Below, in pieces: positions 1 to 9,792 of a stretch of DNA of 64,000 nt. A program made the translations under genes and the position numbers. Positions within the stretch are counted from its first letter, which is position 1. Each line of letters opens with the position of its first letter. The notes beneath the pieces are model-generated. The model ran no database searches. It was not told the origin of the DNA and saw only the letters and a program-made list of their open reading frames with translations. Source of the DNA: JAJFFW01 sp965263375 (lineage in GTDB: Bacteria; Pseudomonadota; Alphaproteobacteria; Caulobacterales; Parvularculaceae); the NCBI GenBank assembly GCA_965263375.1, contig OZ253669.1, positions 1,798,001 to 1,862,000 on the forward strand, in the 5' to 3' direction.

Positions 1-986
1 CCTCGTATGTGCCATTCTCACCTAAGCTTTCCTATGTATTGTTGATAGCCGGGTTCTGCGGCGTCGTTGGCGGCATTGGTATCGGTCTGCTGTTTGATTA
101 CCGCCCAGACGTTATCATGTCAGGCGCACAGCTTGAAAAAGTCACCCAAGTGCGCAATTTCGGCTATATCCCAGAAATTAAGCGTGGCAAAGGCAATAAG
201 CGTCGTACAAAAACAGTTTCAGATGCTGTAATCGTACGCCCGCGCAGCGCATATTCTGAGGCGATTAATCGCCTCGGTGTGATGCTAGAATCATCAACGA
301 TGAATCATTCCGCCTCTTCGTTCTCCGATACTCCGGCTAACAACCCAATATTGTTTACAGCCGCGGTATCTCGTGAAGGAAAATCATCGACGGCGATTTC
401 GTTCGCCCGTGCGTGTGTCGCCGCAGGCGAACGAACAGTCATCATTGATGGCGACCTTCGCCGGCCATCCGTTGCAAATTATGTCGGCGCTAAAGTAGAA
501 GTTGGTCTTGAAGATATTCTCCTGCGCGAAGCTAAATTAAACAGAGCACTGATCAAAGATCAACACAGTGATCTTATCACGCTTCCGGCAAGCGGTTGGT
601 ATAGCCGCCCAACAGAATTATTGAATTCAAAGGCTTTCAAAGACCTTTTGAACCACCTTTGTTCTGAGTTTGATCGCGTCATTATCGACTCACCGCCGGT
701 CCTTGCATTCCCTGAGGCGATCGTTCTTGGAAAGCTTTCTGCTGCGACAATTATGGTCGTGCGCTGGCGTTCTACGCGCAGTGAGCTTGTGCGCGATGCG
801 ATGGCTCAGCTAAAGGCTGGCGATGCAAATATTGCTGGCGCCGTATTAAGCCGCGTTAATCTCGATATGCTGCAAAATTACGGTTATTACGACTCAAAAT
901 ACTACGTGAATGAAAATGAATTTGAGTTCAAACGCGAAAAGCAAATGTTTTTACCTTCTTCCAGCAAAGTAGAAACATCAACATAA
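1..986 (+). CDS. Exopolysaccharide chain-length/BY-kinase (Wzz-CpsD type), 5' end missing
   Basis: The reading frame is open to the left edge, so this is the C-terminal part of a longer protein; the GTG at 9 is probably internal. The visible part starts with a hydrophobic segment (the second membrane helix of a Wzz domain, about residues 8-28), followed by a cytoplasmic tyrosine-kinase domain. Walker A (SREGKSST, about residue 121), Walker A' (VIIDGDLRRPS, about 144) and Walker B (VIIDSPP) are all present, and the C-terminus holds a tyrosine cluster (NYGYYDSKYY) typical of the autophosphorylated tail of bacterial tyrosine kinases. In this family the protein controls polymer length and export at the inner membrane. 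The two genes downstream (polymerase/ligase and glycosyltransferase) support an exopolysaccharide locus. Confidence 0.88.
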   Translation, partial: SYVPFSPKLSYVLLIAGFCGVVGGIGIGLLFDYRPDVIMSGAQLEKVTQVRNFGYIPEIKRGKGNKRRTKTVSDAVIVRPRSAYSEAINRLGVMLESSTMNHSASSFSDTPANNPILFTAAVSREGKSSTAISFARACVAAGERTVIIDGDLRRPSVANYVGAKVEVGLEDILLREAKLNRALIKDQHSDLITLPASGWYSRPTELLNSKAFKDLLNHLCSEFDRVIIDSPPVLAFPEAIVLGKLSAATIMVVRWRSTRSELVRDAMAQLKAGDANIAGAVLSRVNLDMLQNYGYYDSKYYVNENEFEFKREKQMFLPSSSKVETST

Positions 987-1155
987 CGTTTCAGCCGCCC
1001 CAATCATCGCAGGGAAGATGTGCATGAATACCAATTTCACACTTCACTGCACAGGGGCTTTAATAGGCGGGCATAATTTCGCCAAATCGCAAACCCAATA
1101 CGGCGCTTGAGCGGTACAAGGATTATAATAATCCGGAACTTATGAGTGGCATCCC

Positions 1156-2484
1156 ATGTGGAATATAATCACCCTCAGCGTCGGCTTATCCGTTCTTTTA
1201 TGGCTTTTTGTTGCGGTTTCTCGTTATCGCGACTGGTCATTAGCGATACTATGTCTCGCATTGTGGGTGCGTTATTTTTCCTCCGCATTCCACGAAATTA
1301 CATATGATCCTGTTGTTGCTGGCCTGACAATAAACGCGTTATTATCATTGGCGACAGTTGGTCTTGCTGCGTTCTTTATCGATCTACGCAGTTTGTTGTC
1401 GCGTTACGCCCTTGCGATTTATCCAATTGTAATCGCAACAGCGGTCAGCGGCATATTAAATGGCATGGTCAAAGAAGCGATAGAGCCACTGACAAAGTGG
1501 GCTTATTTCTTGATGATCGCCCTTCTTGCGCGTAACGCGATGCAACGCCATGGGCCGGGCGCAGTTTTCCGCTTAGCCTCCATCGCGTTATTAACGCCGG
1601 TCTTTTTGCAATACATCTCTATTGCGATGGATAGCCCAAAGGCAGCGAGTCATAGTGCTGATCTTGAGTTTATGGCCACCCAAGGCAAAAACTATATTGG
1701 CGGCTATTATCATGAGGCGGTTTTTTCCGTTATCCTCATGACGTTCTTGTTTGTCTCCATGAACGCTAAGCCTATTTTATCGCGTGCAGGACGCATGCTG
1801 AGTGTTATCAGCGCCATTATCGGGCTTTATTTCGCAAACTATAGAACATCCTTATTAAGCGCGGCCCCTGCTATTGGTGCGTTTTTCTTAACGAGCGTCT
1901 CATCAAGCACAAGCAAACGCTATCAAGCACTGACGCTCTATGCCGCCATTGTGGCTGCAATCGCCGCGGTTTTCTTCATGCCAAAGTCATATTTGGAAAA
2001 ATTTTCAGATGTCCCAAGCGTTGTGACAAAACTGAATTTGGTGATGCAGCACCCTTCTGAATTTTCAACCGAAGACCGAAAACTACTTACCGGCCGTGTT
2101 TATGTCTGGAGTGAGTATATCAGCGCCTATAAACAAGGAAATTTACAAGAACGGTTTTTCGGTTTTGGACCAAATGCATGGGAAGGAAGGTTTAGGCTTT
2201 ACGCCCATAACACATTTGTCTCCACCCTCTATGAGTACGGCATTGTTGGTCTTACAGCTGTCATATTCTTATTTTTACAAATCACAATTGGCGCGCTTGG
2301 CGCAGGGCGAAACCCAGAAATACGCCACTTATTTTCAATGTGGGTTTCTTTCTTAATTTTGAATATGGCGACGATGCCTCTATGGCAAATTGAAGGTATG
2401 ATTCTGTTTGCCCTCATTCGGGCAGCCAGCGAAATACAGCCAGAACGCGCTTACCGTCATCGCGCCCGTTTTGCGCCAGCATAG
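1156..2484 (+). CDS. O-antigen ligase/polymerase-like polytopic membrane protein
   Basis: A 442-residue protein made almost entirely of hydrophobic helices (about 10-12), with one larger polar loop around residues 285-345 before the last helices. This layout, with the big periplasmic loop near the C-terminus containing a conserved-looking GFGPNAWEGRF...AHNTFVSTLYEYG stretch, matches the Wzy/WaaL (O-antigen ligase) superfamily; the HN pair in AHNTF is typical of it. It most likely polymerises the repeat unit of the exopolysaccharide made by this locus. Ligase versus polymerase cannot be told from sequence. It follows the BY-kinase gene by 169 bp and precedes a glycosyltransferase on the same strand. 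Confidence 0.8.
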   Translation: MWNIITLSVGLSVLLWLFVAVSRYRDWSLAILCLALWVRYFSSAFHEITYDPVVAGLTINALLSLATVGLAAFFIDLRSLLSRYALAIYPIVIATAVSGILNGMVKEAIEPLTKWAYFLMIALLARNAMQRHGPGAVFRLASIALLTPVFLQYISIAMDSPKAASHSADLEFMATQGKNYIGGYYHEAVFSVILMTFLFVSMNAKPILSRAGRMLSVISAIIGLYFANYRTSLLSAAPAIGAFFLTSVSSSTSKRYQALTLYAAIVAAIAAVFFMPKSYLEKFSDVPSVVTKLNLVMQHPSEFSTEDRKLLTGRVYVWSEYISAYKQGNLQERFFGFGPNAWEGRFRLYAHNTFVSTLYEYGIVGLTAVIFLFLQITIGALGAGRNPEIRHLFSMWVSFLILNMATMPLWQIEGMILFALIRAASEIQPERAYRHRARFAPA

Positions 2485-2581
2485 CAAAAATTGACGGAAC
2501 ACCCCAGCCCCCCTTCCCGTTGCATGTCTCAGATTATCGGCCTAATGATTGCATCACCCTGGTTTTTCAAATCACAGATAG

Positions 2582-3649
2582 ATGACTCATATGCGCATCT
2601 TAGCCGACCCTGACTATCTACAAACGAACCCTTATCCTGAACTATTATATAGTGAACTTCGTCGTCAGGGAGAGACGGTGGAGCGGTACACGATTCGAAA
2701 AGCGCTCACTGAAAAAACGGATATTTTGCATTTTCATTGGCCGCAAATGGCGAAGCCGCAAAACCGCGGCGTAACCGCGAGCCTTGATTTTTGGATGCGC
2801 AATGGCGTTGAAAAAATAGCGGCCCTTCCAGCAGCCCGGGCGCGCGGTGCAAAAGTCTTCTGGACTGTTCACAACCTTAATCGCCATGATCACGCCGCCT
2901 CTCCTTTAGAAGAGTTTTTTTTGGCGCAATTTTTAAAAAACTGCGATGCCACAATTCATATGACCAATAGCGGCCGTGAACTCGCTTTCAGCCAAATCCC
3001 GCAACTAAAGGATCGCCCATTTTTTGTTATTCCTCATGGTCTTTACCCTGATGTCTATAACAACGGGCTAACGCGCAAAGCGGCGCGGGAAAAACTAGGC
3101 CTGCCAATAGAAAAGAAGCTTTTAGTCTACTTTGGCATGATACGTCCGTACAAAAATGTTTCCACGTTGCTAGAAAGCTTTTTACACGCCGCGCCCACTG
3201 ATGCGCATCTAGTTGTCGCAGGAAAAGTCCATAAGTCAGCGAAAGGCCTTGAGGCGAATATACGCAATAGCGCCAGCCAACAAAGCAATATCACCCTAAT
3301 GCTCAATTTTTTAAGCGATGAGGCTTTGCAACTTTTAGCCAAAGCCGCTGATATTTGTGTTTTTCCTTATCGTGAAATTTTTAATTCAGGCTCAATTTTC
3401 TACGCCCTATCCGCTGCTCGCCCTTCACTTGTTCCCGAAAGTCCTGTTTTTCAGGAGCTTGCAAGTGATTTCGGTGAAAACTGGGTTCAGTGTTTTAATG
3501 GTTCATTAACGGCGGAAATTCTAACAGAAGCCTTAGCGAAAATTCCCACAACTATTGATCGAACCGACAAAGAAAATCCGGATCTTACACAAATTCAATG
3601 GCCGCTTATTGCTGAAAGAACGATTGCTGCTTATCGTTCGGTTTTATAA
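2582..3649 (+). CDS. Glycosyltransferase family 4-type (GT-B fold)
   Basis: A 355-residue soluble protein. The C-terminal half has the GT4 signature: a GMIRPYKNVSTLLESF motif (about residues 180-195) and a donor-binding region around FPYREIFNSGSIFYAL followed by A.RPSLVPESP, corresponding to the EX7E region of the family. The N-terminal half has the acceptor-domain feature HFHWPQ and VFWTVHNLNRHD. It should transfer a sugar from a nucleotide donor to a lipid-linked intermediate in the cytoplasm. The start could be the ATG at 2582 or the ATG nine bases later. It is the last gene of the exopolysaccharide block; a hybrid histidine kinase follows. Confidence 0.85.
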   Translation: MTHMRILADPDYLQTNPYPELLYSELRRQGETVERYTIRKALTEKTDILHFHWPQMAKPQNRGVTASLDFWMRNGVEKIAALPAARARGAKVFWTVHNLNRHDHAASPLEEFFLAQFLKNCDATIHMTNSGRELAFSQIPQLKDRPFFVIPHGLYPDVYNNGLTRKAAREKLGLPIEKKLLVYFGMIRPYKNVSTLLESFLHAAPTDAHLVVAGKVHKSAKGLEANIRNSASQQSNITLMLNFLSDEALQLLAKAADICVFPYREIFNSGSIFYALSAARPSLVPESPVFQELASDFGENWVQCFNGSLTAEILTEALAKIPTTIDRTDKENPDLTQIQWPLIAERTIAAYRSVL

Positions 3650-3746
3650 TTTGAACTTTATAACTGCGTATTTCTTGAAGCATCTCAACAAATGATGATA
3701 AATTTGCATTAACCGCTTCATGTCATAGTTTCGTAAATAAGTAATC

Positions 3747-4202
3747 GTGCTGAAACTCATGACACAAATTAAGAAAAGAAAAACATCTTTTAACAAGGTG
3801 TTATCAGTTTTTGGCAAAACGAATAAAGCGGGTGTTGCGGAACCCACCAAAGGCGCTATGTCGCCTTACACACAAGATCCAGATAGCCGCGATCAAGAAA
3901 ATAACGAACGCTATCTAGAAGTCTTAGACGCCATCGCCGACTGGTTATGGGAAAGTGATGAAAACCACCAATATCGCTTTATTAAAAAAATAAGCAAAGA
4001 CGCCACAAAATTACGCGTTAAAAAATGGCTGATCGATGTAAAAATTGGAGATATCTCCAGAAATTACTATCAAGACGACTATAATCGATTGCAAAAAGCT
4101 TTACGAGAGCGTCAACCCTTTAAAAATATCATCACCCGCCATGAAACAACTAGAGGGCGAGCCTTGCTGGGTTTCAGAGAGCGGAAAACCTATTTTCGAT
4201 AA
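3747..4202 (+). pseudogene. N-terminal PAS part of hybrid histidine kinase, cut off by a frameshift
   Basis: The frame starts at GTG 3747 (ATG at 3759 is an alternative) and encodes a basic N-terminus and the first two thirds of a PAS domain (RYLEVLDAIADWLWESD, then RQPFKNIITRHETTRG). It then runs into unrelated sequence and stops at 4202. The missing last third of the same PAS domain (EPCWVSESGKPIFD...GYRG) is in the next frame. Removing one G from the GGG at 4155-4157 joins the two frames as RHETTRGEPCWVSESGKP, which reads as a continuous PAS domain. It is therefore either a recent mutation or an indel error in the assembly. The intact product would be one protein from 3747 to 6378. Confidence 0.75.
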
Positions 4203-6378
4203 CAAAGGTGTATTCCTTGGCTATCGTGGCGCTTTTATCAATATAACAGATACTGCGATCGCGAATATTGCTCGTGATCGCAAGCAACGTAAGCTTGAAG
4301 AAACGAATGCAGAGTTAGAAGAAATCGTCGCTGCGCGCACTCATGACTTAGAGGCGAGAACACAGCTTTTGTCAGAAGTCTTAGAATCAATGGCCGAAGG
4401 TATTGTCGTTCTTGATGAAGACCTCAACATTGTGATGCGAAATAATACCGCCGTTAAACTTTCTGAGCTTCCCGAAGCTGAATGGGATATCGGATCAAGC
4501 AGTAAGCATATTTTAGAACAAGGCATCAAAGCTGGTTGCTATGAGTATGATACTGCGGACGAGTATTACAAGACATGCCAAATTAAGCTGAAAGCGAACA
4601 AGACATTCGATACAATTCGTAGACAGTCTAATAATGTTACGATTAGAGAATCAACACAATTTCGTCCAAGTGGCGGTTATGTTGTAACCTATGGGGATAT
4701 TTCAAAGCTTCAACAACGCGAAGATGAACTGTCAAAACTTTCGCAAGAATTGACTATCTCCCGTGACAGAGCGCAAACAGCTAATCGCGCAAAATCTGAA
4801 TTTCTCGCCAATATGAGTCATGAAATTCGTACCCCAATGAATGGTGTCATTGGGATGGCTTCACTATTGTTAGACAGCAGCTTAAATGAAAAACAACGGG
4901 ATATGGCCGAAACAATTGTTTCGTGCGGCGATAATCTGTTGACTATCATCAATGATATTCTTGATTTTTCGAGATTAGAGGCTGGCAAGTTTCGTTTTGA
5001 GAGCAAACCGTTTGATTTACGTAAAGTTGTTGAAGATGTCTCCTCACTGCTCAATTTAAAACTTCAAGAAAAAGGCTTAGAGCTTATGGTTCGCTATGAA
5101 CCAGGCCTAGCGACTGATTTTATTGGGGATGCAGGACGTTGTCGGCAAATAATAACAAACCTTCTTGGTAATGCCGTTAAGTTCACAGATACTGGATATG
5201 TTCTCGTTGAAGTTAGCGGAAAAAATCGCGGCGAGTTTAGCGACATACAGATTAAAGTGGTGGATACCGGTTGCGGTATTCCAGAGAACAAACTTCAACT
5301 CATCTTTGATAAATTTGAACAGGTTGACAGCTCCGCCATCCGTCAACATGACGGCGCGGGGCTCGGCTTAGCCATAACGAAACGTATTGTTGAAGGTATG
5401 GGCGGCAAGGTGTCAGCACAAAGCACGCTAGACGCTGGCTCAACTTTTACTGTTACTTTAGCGCTGCGCGTCAGCGAAAATACCGACGCGCAAATTTCGA
5501 AAGATTTAGTTTCGCTTTCCAACACCCATGCCTGTATAGTCGATGATAACCCCGTGAACAGACGTATTTTAATAGAACAATTATCGTCTTGGGGAATGCA
5601 AGTTACGCCGTTCAATTCAGGACAAAGCTTACTCGACCATATTGAGGCCTCACACAAAAAGGGGCATTTGTTTGATATCGCTATATTAGACTATCAAATG
5701 CCGAATATGACGGGTTTAGAACTAGCGAAAAAGCTAAAGTCCACCCGCATGGCGGCGACGCCCCGAATTCTTTTAACATCGGTTGGCCCTAAAGGGCCGC
5801 CAACCCAAGAAATCGAACAACTCTTTGATATATACCTGATCAAGCCGGCGCGTATAAAAATGTTGTTCAACGCGGTTATCAACACACTTAACGACCATAC
5901 CGCCAAACAGGCGCGCAGTGTCGCGGAAAACTTAGCCGCCGCGGCCGACACGAGCGCTAAACAGCTTGTATCACCCAATAATCAAATAAACATTCTTGTT
6001 GCGGAAGATAACAACGTCAATCAAATGGTCATCAAATCGATGTTGAGCCAATTTGGTTGCAACACGATTATTGCCTCCAATGGCCTAGAGGCGGTGCATA
6101 AATATCAAGAAGTATCGCCCGATATTATATTGATGGATATTTCAATGCCCGAGATGGACGGTCTAGAGGCAACTAAACGCATCCGCGCGCTACAGCAAAC
6201 CCATGGCAATTACATCCCGATCATTGGTGTAACCGCCCATGCAATGGCTGAAGATGTTCAAAATTGTCTCAATAGTGGTATGGATGATCATCTATCCAAA
6301 CCCGTAAAGCTGGACGAACTAGAAAAACGCTTGAAAAAATGGGCCAGCCTAAACAGCACATCCCGTCAGGCATCTTAA
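4141..6378 (+). CDS. Hybrid sensor histidine kinase with two receiver domains (C-terminal part after frameshift)
   Basis: This frame carries the end of the first PAS domain, a coiled-coil linker (KLEETNAELEEIVAARTHDLEA), a second PAS-like segment, the dimerisation/phosphoacceptor helix with SHEIRTPMNG (His about 4821 in base terms), an HATPase domain with N, G1 (DTGCGIP), F and G2 (GAGLGLAI) boxes, a first receiver domain (VDDNPVNR, phosphoacceptor Asp in LDYQMPNMTG) and a second receiver domain (VAEDNNVNQ, LMDISMPEMDG, Lys in HLSKPVK). No Hpt domain follows. No transmembrane helix is evident, so it is probably cytoplasmic. ATG 4141 is the first ATG in the frame; the frame is open back to about 4045 (TTG) but that part does not resemble PAS. 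The partner response regulator is not in the window. Confidence 0.88.
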   Translation: MKQLEGEPCWVSESGKPIFDNKGVFLGYRGAFINITDTAIANIARDRKQRKLEETNAELEEIVAARTHDLEARTQLLSEVLESMAEGIVVLDEDLNIVMRNNTAVKLSELPEAEWDIGSSSKHILEQGIKAGCYEYDTADEYYKTCQIKLKANKTFDTIRRQSNNVTIRESTQFRPSGGYVVTYGDISKLQQREDELSKLSQELTISRDRAQTANRAKSEFLANMSHEIRTPMNGVIGMASLLLDSSLNEKQRDMAETIVSCGDNLLTIINDILDFSRLEAGKFRFESKPFDLRKVVEDVSSLLNLKLQEKGLELMVRYEPGLATDFIGDAGRCRQIITNLLGNAVKFTDTGYVLVEVSGKNRGEFSDIQIKVVDTGCGIPENKLQLIFDKFEQVDSSAIRQHDGAGLGLAITKRIVEGMGGKVSAQSTLDAGSTFTVTLALRVSENTDAQISKDLVSLSNTHACIVDDNPVNRRILIEQLSSWGMQVTPFNSGQSLLDHIEASHKKGHLFDIAILDYQMPNMTGLELAKKLKSTRMAATPRILLTSVGPKGPPTQEIEQLFDIYLIKPARIKMLFNAVINTLNDHTAKQARSVAENLAAAADTSAKQLVSPNNQINILVAEDNNVNQMVIKSMLSQFGCNTIIASNGLEAVHKYQEVSPDIILMDISMPEMDGLEATKRIRALQQTHGNYIPIIGVTAHAMAEDVQNCLNSGMDDHLSKPVKLDELEKRLKKWASLNSTSRQAS

Positions 6379-6398
6379 CTTATTAGTCCGACATTCAT

Positions 6399-8207
6399 TT
6401 AAACTGACAGACCTTCCGCCGTTTGTCGCCGCCAAAGATTGGCATAAAGACCATTTTTCTTCAACAAAGACCCATGATTGCCTGTTTCAACCAAGCGCCC
6501 TTCGTCTAAAACAAAAATTCTGTCCGCCTCAGCAAGCGTGGACAAACGATGGGCGATCGCAATCGTCGTACGCCCTTTGGACGCCTCCGAAAGGGCCGTT
6601 TGCACTTCTTTTTCCGTTTCAGAATCGAGCGATGATGTTGCTTCATCCAACACCAAAATTGTGGGATTGAGCAAAATAGCCCGCGCCACACCGACCCGCT
6701 GTTTTTCACCCCCAGACAACTTCATACCGCGTTCGCCGACGCGCGTATCAAGACCATCGGGCAAAGTTTTGATAAAATCACCAAGTTGCGCCCGCTCCGC
6801 CGCGGCTATAATCTCCGCCTCACTAGCATCAGGGCGCGCATAAGAAAGATTAAATCGCAGCGTATCATTGAATAAAACCACTTCTTGCGGCACGAGGCCA
6901 AGGGCCATTCTTAAAGATTGTTGGCTAACTGATTTTATATCCTGTCCATCTATAATGATATTACCTTGGTCAGGATCATAAAAACGAAATAACAATTTAA
7001 GGATTGTGGATTTACCGGCGCCGCTAGGCCCAACAATGCCAACAAACTCTCCCCCCTTAACATCTAAGCTTAACCCTTCAAGGCCGCCGCTTCGGCCTTC
7101 ATAAGAAAAAGCAACATCCTCAAAACGAATATTGCCATCCGTGCTAATAAGCGCGGAAGAGTTTTCAGGGTCACCAATGTCAGGTTGATGATCAAGCAGC
7201 TCATAAAGCTTTTCTATATCTACGGCGCCTTGTTTGATTTCACGCCACGCAAAACCTAATATCGCCATAGGGCGGTAAATATTTGTCAGCATTAACAGTA
7301 CGGCTGTAATGTCTCCGGCGCTCATATCTCCGCGCACCACGCCAGCGCCAGCGATAAGAGCAACCGCAGTTAGCCCCCCAGCCATAATAAATTCCTGGCC
7401 CGCATTAAGCGCATTCATCGACTGCATTGAGCGGGTATATTTGTCATTGTAAGCGCTTACAGCATCGTTATAGCGGACTGTTTCCCGCTTCTCCGCCGCA
7501 AACGCTTTCACCGTCTCAAAATTGGTGAGCGTATCCATTGAAATCGCGCGCAAATGCGTATCGGCTTCGTTCATGTCACGGCGTAGTCGGTTGCGCCATT
7601 CGGTTACACGAATGGTGAAAATAGCATAACAAATAACTGTTACGACTGACGCCATGGCGAGGCTCAAATCATAAAGCGCCGCCATCACAGAAGCTGCAAT
7701 AATGAGTTCAATGATGGTCGGCCCAATAGTAAACGCTAAAAATCGCAGCATAAAATCAATCGCTGCAGCCCCGCGCTCAATAATGCGCGCAAGAGCGCCA
7801 GCCCGGCGCGTTAAATGAAACTGTAATGACTGATCTTGGGCATGAGCGAAAGCCTCAACAGCAATAAGACGGTTAGCGTCTTGTGTTACGCGCGTGAAAA
7901 ATGCATCACGCAATTGCGGCAATCCGGCTGATAAAAAGCGCGCAGTCCCATAGGCGAGCATAAGCCCAACAAAAGACAGCCCAGCAAGAGCCGCATCACC
8001 AGAGGTGACGGCGTCTATCCCCTTGCCCATCAATACGGGCGCGCCGACCGCAAATAGTTTTGCAACCATTGTTAGGGACAAAGCCGCCGCCATACGCGGG
8101 CGCCATTGCCTCATTTCTGGCCGCCGCAAAATCCCAAGCATACGTTGCAGTGCTTTAGTGAACTGCAACGGCTCGGTTTTGATCTCATCAAAACTATGTC
8201 CGCGCAT
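6399..8207 (-). CDS. Atm1/HMT-type ABC exporter (ABCB7 family), fused permease-ATPase
   Basis: A 602-residue half-transporter with an N-terminal six-helix permease (about 40-320) and a C-terminal ATPase. The ATPase has Walker A (GPSGAGKST), Q-loop (VPQEV), signature (LSGGEKQR), Walker B (ILVLDEATSSLD) and H-loop (AIAHRLST). The permease carries sequence typical of the Atm1 group (LNAGQEFIMAGGL, and RPMAILGFAWREIKQG), which in mitochondria and alphaproteobacteria exports glutathione-bound sulfur or metal species. It acts as a homodimer in the inner membrane. The gene ends 20 bp from the convergent kinase gene and lies downstream of a DedA gene on the same strand. Confidence 0.88.
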   Translation of the reverse strand: MRGHSFDEIKTEPLQFTKALQRMLGILRRPEMRQWRPRMAAALSLTMVAKLFAVGAPVLMGKGIDAVTSGDAALAGLSFVGLMLAYGTARFLSAGLPQLRDAFFTRVTQDANRLIAVEAFAHAQDQSLQFHLTRRAGALARIIERGAAAIDFMLRFLAFTIGPTIIELIIAASVMAALYDLSLAMASVVTVICYAIFTIRVTEWRNRLRRDMNEADTHLRAISMDTLTNFETVKAFAAEKRETVRYNDAVSAYNDKYTRSMQSMNALNAGQEFIMAGGLTAVALIAGAGVVRGDMSAGDITAVLLMLTNIYRPMAILGFAWREIKQGAVDIEKLYELLDHQPDIGDPENSSALISTDGNIRFEDVAFSYEGRSGGLEGLSLDVKGGEFVGIVGPSGAGKSTILKLLFRFYDPDQGNIIIDGQDIKSVSQQSLRMALGLVPQEVVLFNDTLRFNLSYARPDASEAEIIAAAERAQLGDFIKTLPDGLDTRVGERGMKLSGGEKQRVGVARAILLNPTILVLDEATSSLDSETEKEVQTALSEASKGRTTIAIAHRLSTLAEADRIFVLDEGRLVETGNHGSLLKKNGLYANLWRRQTAEGLSV

Positions 8208-8248
8208 TGAAAAAGCAGAGCCTTTTATTTGGTGAGCTTAAGGTACGC

Positions 8249-8887
8249 TCAGGATTTTTGCGAACTCGCATCATCCGAGGGCGGCAAAACATTATCGAAC
8301 TCATCCGATAAAGGCGTCATCGGCCCAAGCTTGTTGCCCCGGTGCCGCAACCAACGTGATATAATATAGGCAGCGATTAGGCCAACAGCAATGAGCGGTA
8401 AGGCAATTTTAGCCTGTTCGCCCGCAACCTCTCCCACAAAATGGAAAAGAGAAAACATAATCAGCACATAGAGAAAAGCGGTCGACATCACCATCAAAAC
8501 AAAGCGTAAATAGGGACTTTCAAAAAAACCGCAAGCCACATAGGTGGGAATTCGGGTGCCCGGAATAAAACGCGCCGCTAACAACGTCTTATAGATTTCC
8601 GTCTTTACAAGTTCACCAGCAACAGAAACACCCGGTTTTTCAGCAAATCTGTGCGCCCAGCTATGCCGCCTTGCGAACCAGCCCACCCAGTATTTCCATA
8701 CATCACTCGCCGTAAGCCCAAACAAGATCACTAAAAACAAAACGCCAACAGAACCTGCGCCTGTTAAAGAGGCCGTGGCCGCGGCTATCACGGCGACGTC
8801 TTCTTGAAGGAAGGGCAGCGCAAAAATCGTGATATAAAGCGCAAAGCCGCTTAGCGCGAGTATGGAATCCGCTTCTTGGGCGAACAT
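8249..8887 (-). CDS. DedA/VTT-domain membrane protein
   Basis: A 212-residue protein with an N-terminal re-entrant/hydrophobic segment, and the DedA core containing FIPGTRIPTYVACG (about residues 115-130), the conserved R-x-P-G-x-R type motif of the family. DedA proteins are inner-membrane proteins with a scramblase-like fold linked to lipid-carrier flipping and membrane potential maintenance. The start ATG at 8887 has a good ribosome site (AAGGAAAG). It is 41 bp upstream of the Atm1-like gene on the same strand, so the two may be co-transcribed. The C-terminal tail is polar. Confidence 0.85.
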   Translation of the reverse strand: MFAQEADSILALSGFALYITIFALPFLQEDVAVIAAATASLTGAGSVGVLFLVILFGLTASDVWKYWVGWFARRHSWAHRFAEKPGVSVAGELVKTEIYKTLLAARFIPGTRIPTYVACGFFESPYLRFVLMVMSTAFLYVLIMFSLFHFVGEVAGEQAKIALPLIAVGLIAAYIISRWLRHRGNKLGPMTPLSDEFDNVLPPSDDASSQKS

Positions 8888-9026
8888 AAAAGGCTTTCCT
8901 TAAACGCAAGTTCCTGTTTGGTTGCATGTGATTTGCACATTTATAACCCTAGCCAAAACTACATTCATAATCACTAGCGCCCATTGCCGCGCAATCAATA
9001 TCGCCATGCGTGCTCAGTACAGAACT

Positions 9027-9072
9027 ACAAATAATAAACGGCGCAATGATTAAAACCATTGCGCCGTTTATT
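9027..9072 (-). terminator. Rho-independent terminator of rplK-rplA
   Basis: A perfect 16-bp inverted repeat (9033-9048 and 9057-9072, arm AATAAACGGCGCAATG) with an 8-nt loop lies 22 bp after the rplA stop. On the minus strand the stem base is A/U-rich and runs into a U-rich tail. It marks the end of the two-gene ribosomal operon and confirms that rplJ-rplL do not follow. Confidence 0.85.
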
Positions 9073-9094
9073 TTAAGATCACTTTAGATCAAGC

Positions 9095-9790
9095 CTACGC
9101 GTTCGCAGCCGTTGGCTCGATCTTAACGCCAGGTCCCATCGTTGATGAGATTGCAATGCGCTTCACGTAAGTGCCTTTCGCGCCAGATGGTTTAGCTTTC
9201 GCAACTGCGCTTATAAAGGCCTTAACATTTTCTGCGATCGCTTCTTCCGAAAAGCTCGCCTTGCCAACACCGGCATGGATAATACCAGCTTTTTCAACAC
9301 GGAACTGAACGGCGCCGCCTTTAGCGTCTTTAACAGCTTGACCAATATTAGGCGTAACTGTGCCGACTTTTGGGTTTGGCATCAAACCACGAGGACCAAG
9401 CACTTTACCAAGACGACCGACAACAGCCATCATGTCAGGCGTTGCGATAACCCGGTCAAAATCCATAAATCCGCCTTGGATTTTTTCCATCAGATCTTCC
9501 GCGCCAACGATATCCGCGCCAGCGGCTGTCGCTTCTTCGGCTTTTCCTTCTTTGGCAAAAACCGCAACACGCACAGACCGACCCGTACCATTAGGTAAGG
9601 AAACCACGCCGCGCACCATTTGGTCCGCATGACGGGGGTCAACGCCAAGGTTCATTGAGATTTCCACCGTCTCATCGAACTTTGCATTCGCGTTTGCTTT
9701 AACGATTTTTGCAGCTTCTTCGACACTGTGAAGCTTCATCGAATCAACGCCCTCACGGGCGGCTTTAATGCGTTTACCGATTTTAGGCAT
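9095..9790 (-). CDS. rplA: 50S ribosomal protein L1
   Basis: At 231 residues it has the usual L1 length. The N-terminus (KRIKAAREGVDS), the RHADQMVRGVVSLPNGTG segment (about 53-70) and the GPRGLMPNPKVGTVT signature (about 131-145) are diagnostic. L1 forms the mobile stalk at the E site and in many bacteria represses its own operon by binding the mRNA. It follows rplK by 2 bp. A strong terminator lies directly after it; the rplJ-rplL genes that commonly follow are absent here. Confidence 0.98.
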   Translation of the reverse strand: MPKIGKRIKAAREGVDSMKLHSVEEAAKIVKANANAKFDETVEISMNLGVDPRHADQMVRGVVSLPNGTGRSVRVAVFAKEGKAEEATAAGADIVGAEDLMEKIQGGFMDFDRVIATPDMMAVVGRLGKVLGPRGLMPNPKVGTVTPNIGQAVKDAKGGAVQFRVEKAGIIHAGVGKASFSEEAIAENVKAFISAVAKAKPSGAKGTYVKRIAISSTMGPGVKIEPTAANA

Positions 9791-9792
9791 GA

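Noticed and set aside
5343..5978. Minus-strand frames of about 95-104 codons within the kinase
   Set aside because: They lie wholly inside a well-supported coding region in the opposite strand and show no domain.
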